Assembly: GCA_036635835.1 (NCBI GenBank)
Contig: JAVWPP010000005.1
Coordinates: forward strand, 1 to 52,578
Direction of reading: 5' to 3'
DNA: 52,578 nucleotides
DNA from: JAVWPP01 sp036635835
Lineage (GTDB): Bacteria > Bacillota > Clostridia > TANB77 > CAG-465
The translations under genes were made by a program, and so were the position numbers. Positions 50,905-52,578 of this stretch are shown here, piece by piece. How positions within the stretch are numbered: the stretch's first letter is position 1; every line of letters starts with the position of its first letter. The notes below the pieces were generated by a model, which worked only from the letters and a program-made list of their open reading frames with translations, was not told the origin of the DNA and did no database searches.

Positions 50905-52449
50905 TTAACGTCTGCTTGTTAAATTATTTGTTAAATTTTTATATCTGTTTCTAAGAACACTCATGTCTTTTCTATTTAATGCATCATCTAAAATTTTTGT
51001 TTTATTTAGTGGCGCTACTGGATATGAATATGCTTTAGAAAAACTAGTAACACTTGAAATTTTTATTATGAAGAAAAGTACTGCTACAGAAATTCCGAGT
51101 ATGCCTGCTATGCTTCCTAGGATTAGAAAAATAATTCTCCAGTTTCTAGATGCATTGGTCATATTAATTTCGTTAAAAAGCAGACCTGAAATTGCTGTTA
51201 TTGCTATAACTATTATCATTATAGGGGAAACAATTCCGGCACTTACTGCAGCTTCTCCAAGTATTAGAGCGCCTACTACAGATAAGGTGCTTCCTGCTAT
51301 GTTTGTTACTCTGTAGTCCCCTTCTCTTAATATTTCAAAAGCAAGTATCATAACAAAAGCCTCCATACTTGCTGGAAACGGAACGCCTGCCCTTTGCGCT
51401 GAAAAGGATAGCAGCAGTTCTGCAGGTATTGCTTCATGATTAAATGTGATTAATGCTACATATAGACCTGGCGTTACTATTGTTATAAAGAAAGCTATGT
51501 ATCTTACTATTCTTGTTAATATAACATTACTACTTTTTTGGTAATAGTCGTCTACGTTATTTATATAGTCTTCTATGAATGATGGTGCAACTAACACAAA
51601 TGGACTATTTTCTATTACTATTGCAACTCTTCCTTGTAATAAATACATAGAAACAAGGTCCGGCCTTTCTGTGTTTATTACCGTAGGAAAATCTGTTTTT
51701 GGCCCTTCTTCTATATTTTCTATTATATAATTGCTATTTAATATTGCATCTATGTCTATATCTTTTATTCTTTTTTCTATTTCTTTTACAAGTCCTTCTT
51801 TTGCTATGTCTGAAATGTACATTACTCCTACTTTGCTTTTGGATCTTCTTCCTACTAAACTTTGCTTTAGGACTAGTTTTTCTGTTTTTATTCTTTTTCT
51901 AATAAGTGCCACATTTTGTTGAAAGTTTTCTCCAAATGCGTCTTTTGAGCCTTTTAAGCTGTTTTCTGTATTTGTCTCAGATATTGGTCTGTCTATTATT
52001 CCTCTTGTTTCTAACGATAGGATTGTGTCTTTGTATACGATTAATGAGAATCCTGAAAAAAGGTAGTAGAATATGTCTTCTGTGTTTATGTCTAGTTTTT
52101 TTACTTTGCATGATGAAATGTTTTTTTCTAGATTGCTTATAATGTCATAAACACTTCTTTTAGATTTTTCGCTTGGTTTATTTTTTGTTTTGCTTATTAT
52201 TTTCACCGTTGCTTGTTTATCTTCTATTGTTTTTTCTATGTCTTCTAGTTTTTCTATTTTAACTATATCTTTTACGCTTTCTTTTAGACTTTTTATGACA
52301 AAGTCTGATATATATATTGATGATACCATTGCTTCGCTGTATACTATTGTAACGGTTTCGTTTAACACGTCAATTTCTCTGTATATTATATCGTCACTAT
52401 TTTGGGTGCTGTCTTTTATATATTTTAATATATCTTTTTTTTCGTCCAT
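50905..52449 (-). CDS. gerA: GerA-type spore germination protein
   Basis: A 514-residue GerAA-family subunit. A soluble N-terminal domain (1-245) contains EAMVSSIYISDF and FSGFSLIVYKD. It is followed by VGRRSKSKVGVMYIS, the RPDLVSMYLLQGRVAIVIENSPFVLVAPS region (about 265-295) and a membrane domain of five or so TMs with SFSAQRAGVPFPASMEAFVM. The C-terminus is basic. It forms the oligomeric ion channel of the nutrient receptor. The ATG follows CTAGGAGA. A sigma-G-like promoter lies directly upstream. Confidence 0.95.
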   Translation of the reverse strand: MDEKKDILKYIKDSTQNSDDIIYREIDVLNETVTIVYSEAMVSSIYISDFVIKSLKESVKDIVKIEKLEDIEKTIEDKQATVKIISKTKNKPSEKSKRSVYDIISNLEKNISSCKVKKLDINTEDIFYYLFSGFSLIVYKDTILSLETRGIIDRPISETNTENSLKGSKDAFGENFQQNVALIRKRIKTEKLVLKQSLVGRRSKSKVGVMYISDIAKEGLVKEIEKRIKDIDIDAILNSNYIIENIEEGPKTDFPTVINTERPDLVSMYLLQGRVAIVIENSPFVLVAPSFIEDYINNVDDYYQKSSNVILTRIVRYIAFFITIVTPGLYVALITFNHEAIPAELLLSFSAQRAGVPFPASMEAFVMILAFEILREGDYRVTNIAGSTLSVVGALILGEAAVSAGIVSPIMIIVIAITAISGLLFNEINMTNASRNWRIIFLILGSIAGILGISVAVLFFIIKISSVTSFSKAYSYPVAPLNKTKILDDALNRKDMSVLRNRYKNLTNNLTSRR

Positions 52450-52473
52450 TTTTTATTCTCCTAGTTTTCATTA

Positions 52474-52503
52474 TATTATGGATGTTTTTTTTGTTTTTAT
52501 TCT
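52474..52503 (-). promoter_or_regulatory. Sigma-G-like promoter of the gerA operon
   Basis: On the minus strand, AGAATA (52498-52503), a 17-nt spacer and CATAATA (52474-52480). The forespore sigma-G consensus is TGAATA, N17-18, CATACTA, so two mismatches in thirteen. It lies about 25 nt before the gerA ATG and abuts repeat copy D. Confidence 0.6.
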
Positions 52504-52504
52504 A

Positions 52505-52578
52505 TGAAAAACATATAAAGATATATTATCTAGATACGGTAATATGGTTAATGCAATGAAGTTTCTCATATGTTTTTT
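52505..52578 (-). repeat. Interspersed repeat, copy D (inverted, at window edge)
   Basis: It starts TGAAAAACATATAAAG and ends TTTCTCATATGTTTTTT, with TTATCTAGATACGGTAA inside. On the minus strand it aligns with copies A-C. The terminal inverted repeat AAAAACATAT / ATATGTTTTT is intact at both ends. It may extend beyond the window. Confidence 0.75.

Overview
The window looks like a low-GC (roughly 30 % by eye), endospore-forming member of the Clostridia (Bacillota). The taxonomic hints are gerA/gerC/gerB germination genes, the sporulation genes yqfC and yqfD, a clpP-clpX pair close to tig, A/T-ending codons and strong AGGAGG-type ribosome binding sites. The recurring pilin-like protein type is one I associate with gut-type Clostridia; this is recall, not a search. 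No rRNA, tRNA, CRISPR array, transposase or phage module was found.

Layout. 1-1149: an MscS channel on the + strand. 1278-5358: an FtsX-type ABC exporter whose permease carries a long coiled coil. 5584-12253: housekeeping genes tdk, clpX, clpP, a large polytopic membrane protein and tig. 12575-16544: a second FtsX-type ABC operon (ATPase, permease, ATPase). 16837-18889: a pilin-like secreted protein and a small membrane-anchored partner. 19009-26594: a cyclic beta-1,2-glucan-synthase-like enzyme split into two genes. 26808-38208: typA, a 41-residue zinc-ribbon-like gene, recG, an M23 peptidase, ftsK/spoIIIE, a coiled-coil protein, rsmD, pdp, a CPBP protease and rnhB. 38387-42926: a tight operon yqfC-yqfD-ybeY-dgkA-DUF3048-cdd. 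43046-45984: an agr-type quorum-sensing locus with agrA-agrC on + and agrB-agrD converging on -. 46183-48512: an HNH protein, a Cys-rich peroxiredoxin with a small Cys-rich membrane protein, and a hypothetical protein. 48584-52449: a gerA-gerC-gerB operon.

Most unusual points. (1) Four copies of a ~72-75 bp repeat (12506, 16632, 46136, 52505) have A-rich terminal inverted repeats, an internal hairpin and a TATCTAGATA palindrome; two copies overlap the 3' ends of genes. (2) The agr locus encodes a recognisable AgrD peptide, but agrB has an apparent 1-nt frameshift near its start. (3) A 1-Cys peroxiredoxin with 24 cysteines and MPNxCC-type tail repeats has a sigma-K-like promoter and probably belongs to the spore coat. 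(4) The glucan synthase is cut between its two GH94 parts, the second gene having its own strong ribosome binding site. (5) DgkA carries a PAP2-like tail without the phosphatase residues. (6) GerC lacks the lipobox cysteine.

Regulation is readable in places. Vegetative (sigma-A-like) promoters precede clpP, tig, typA, the M23 gene, agrA and others. Sporulation promoters are suggested before gerA (sigma-G-like), the peroxiredoxin (sigma-K-like) and, more weakly, yqfC (sigma-E-like). All function calls come from reading motifs by eye; no database search was run.
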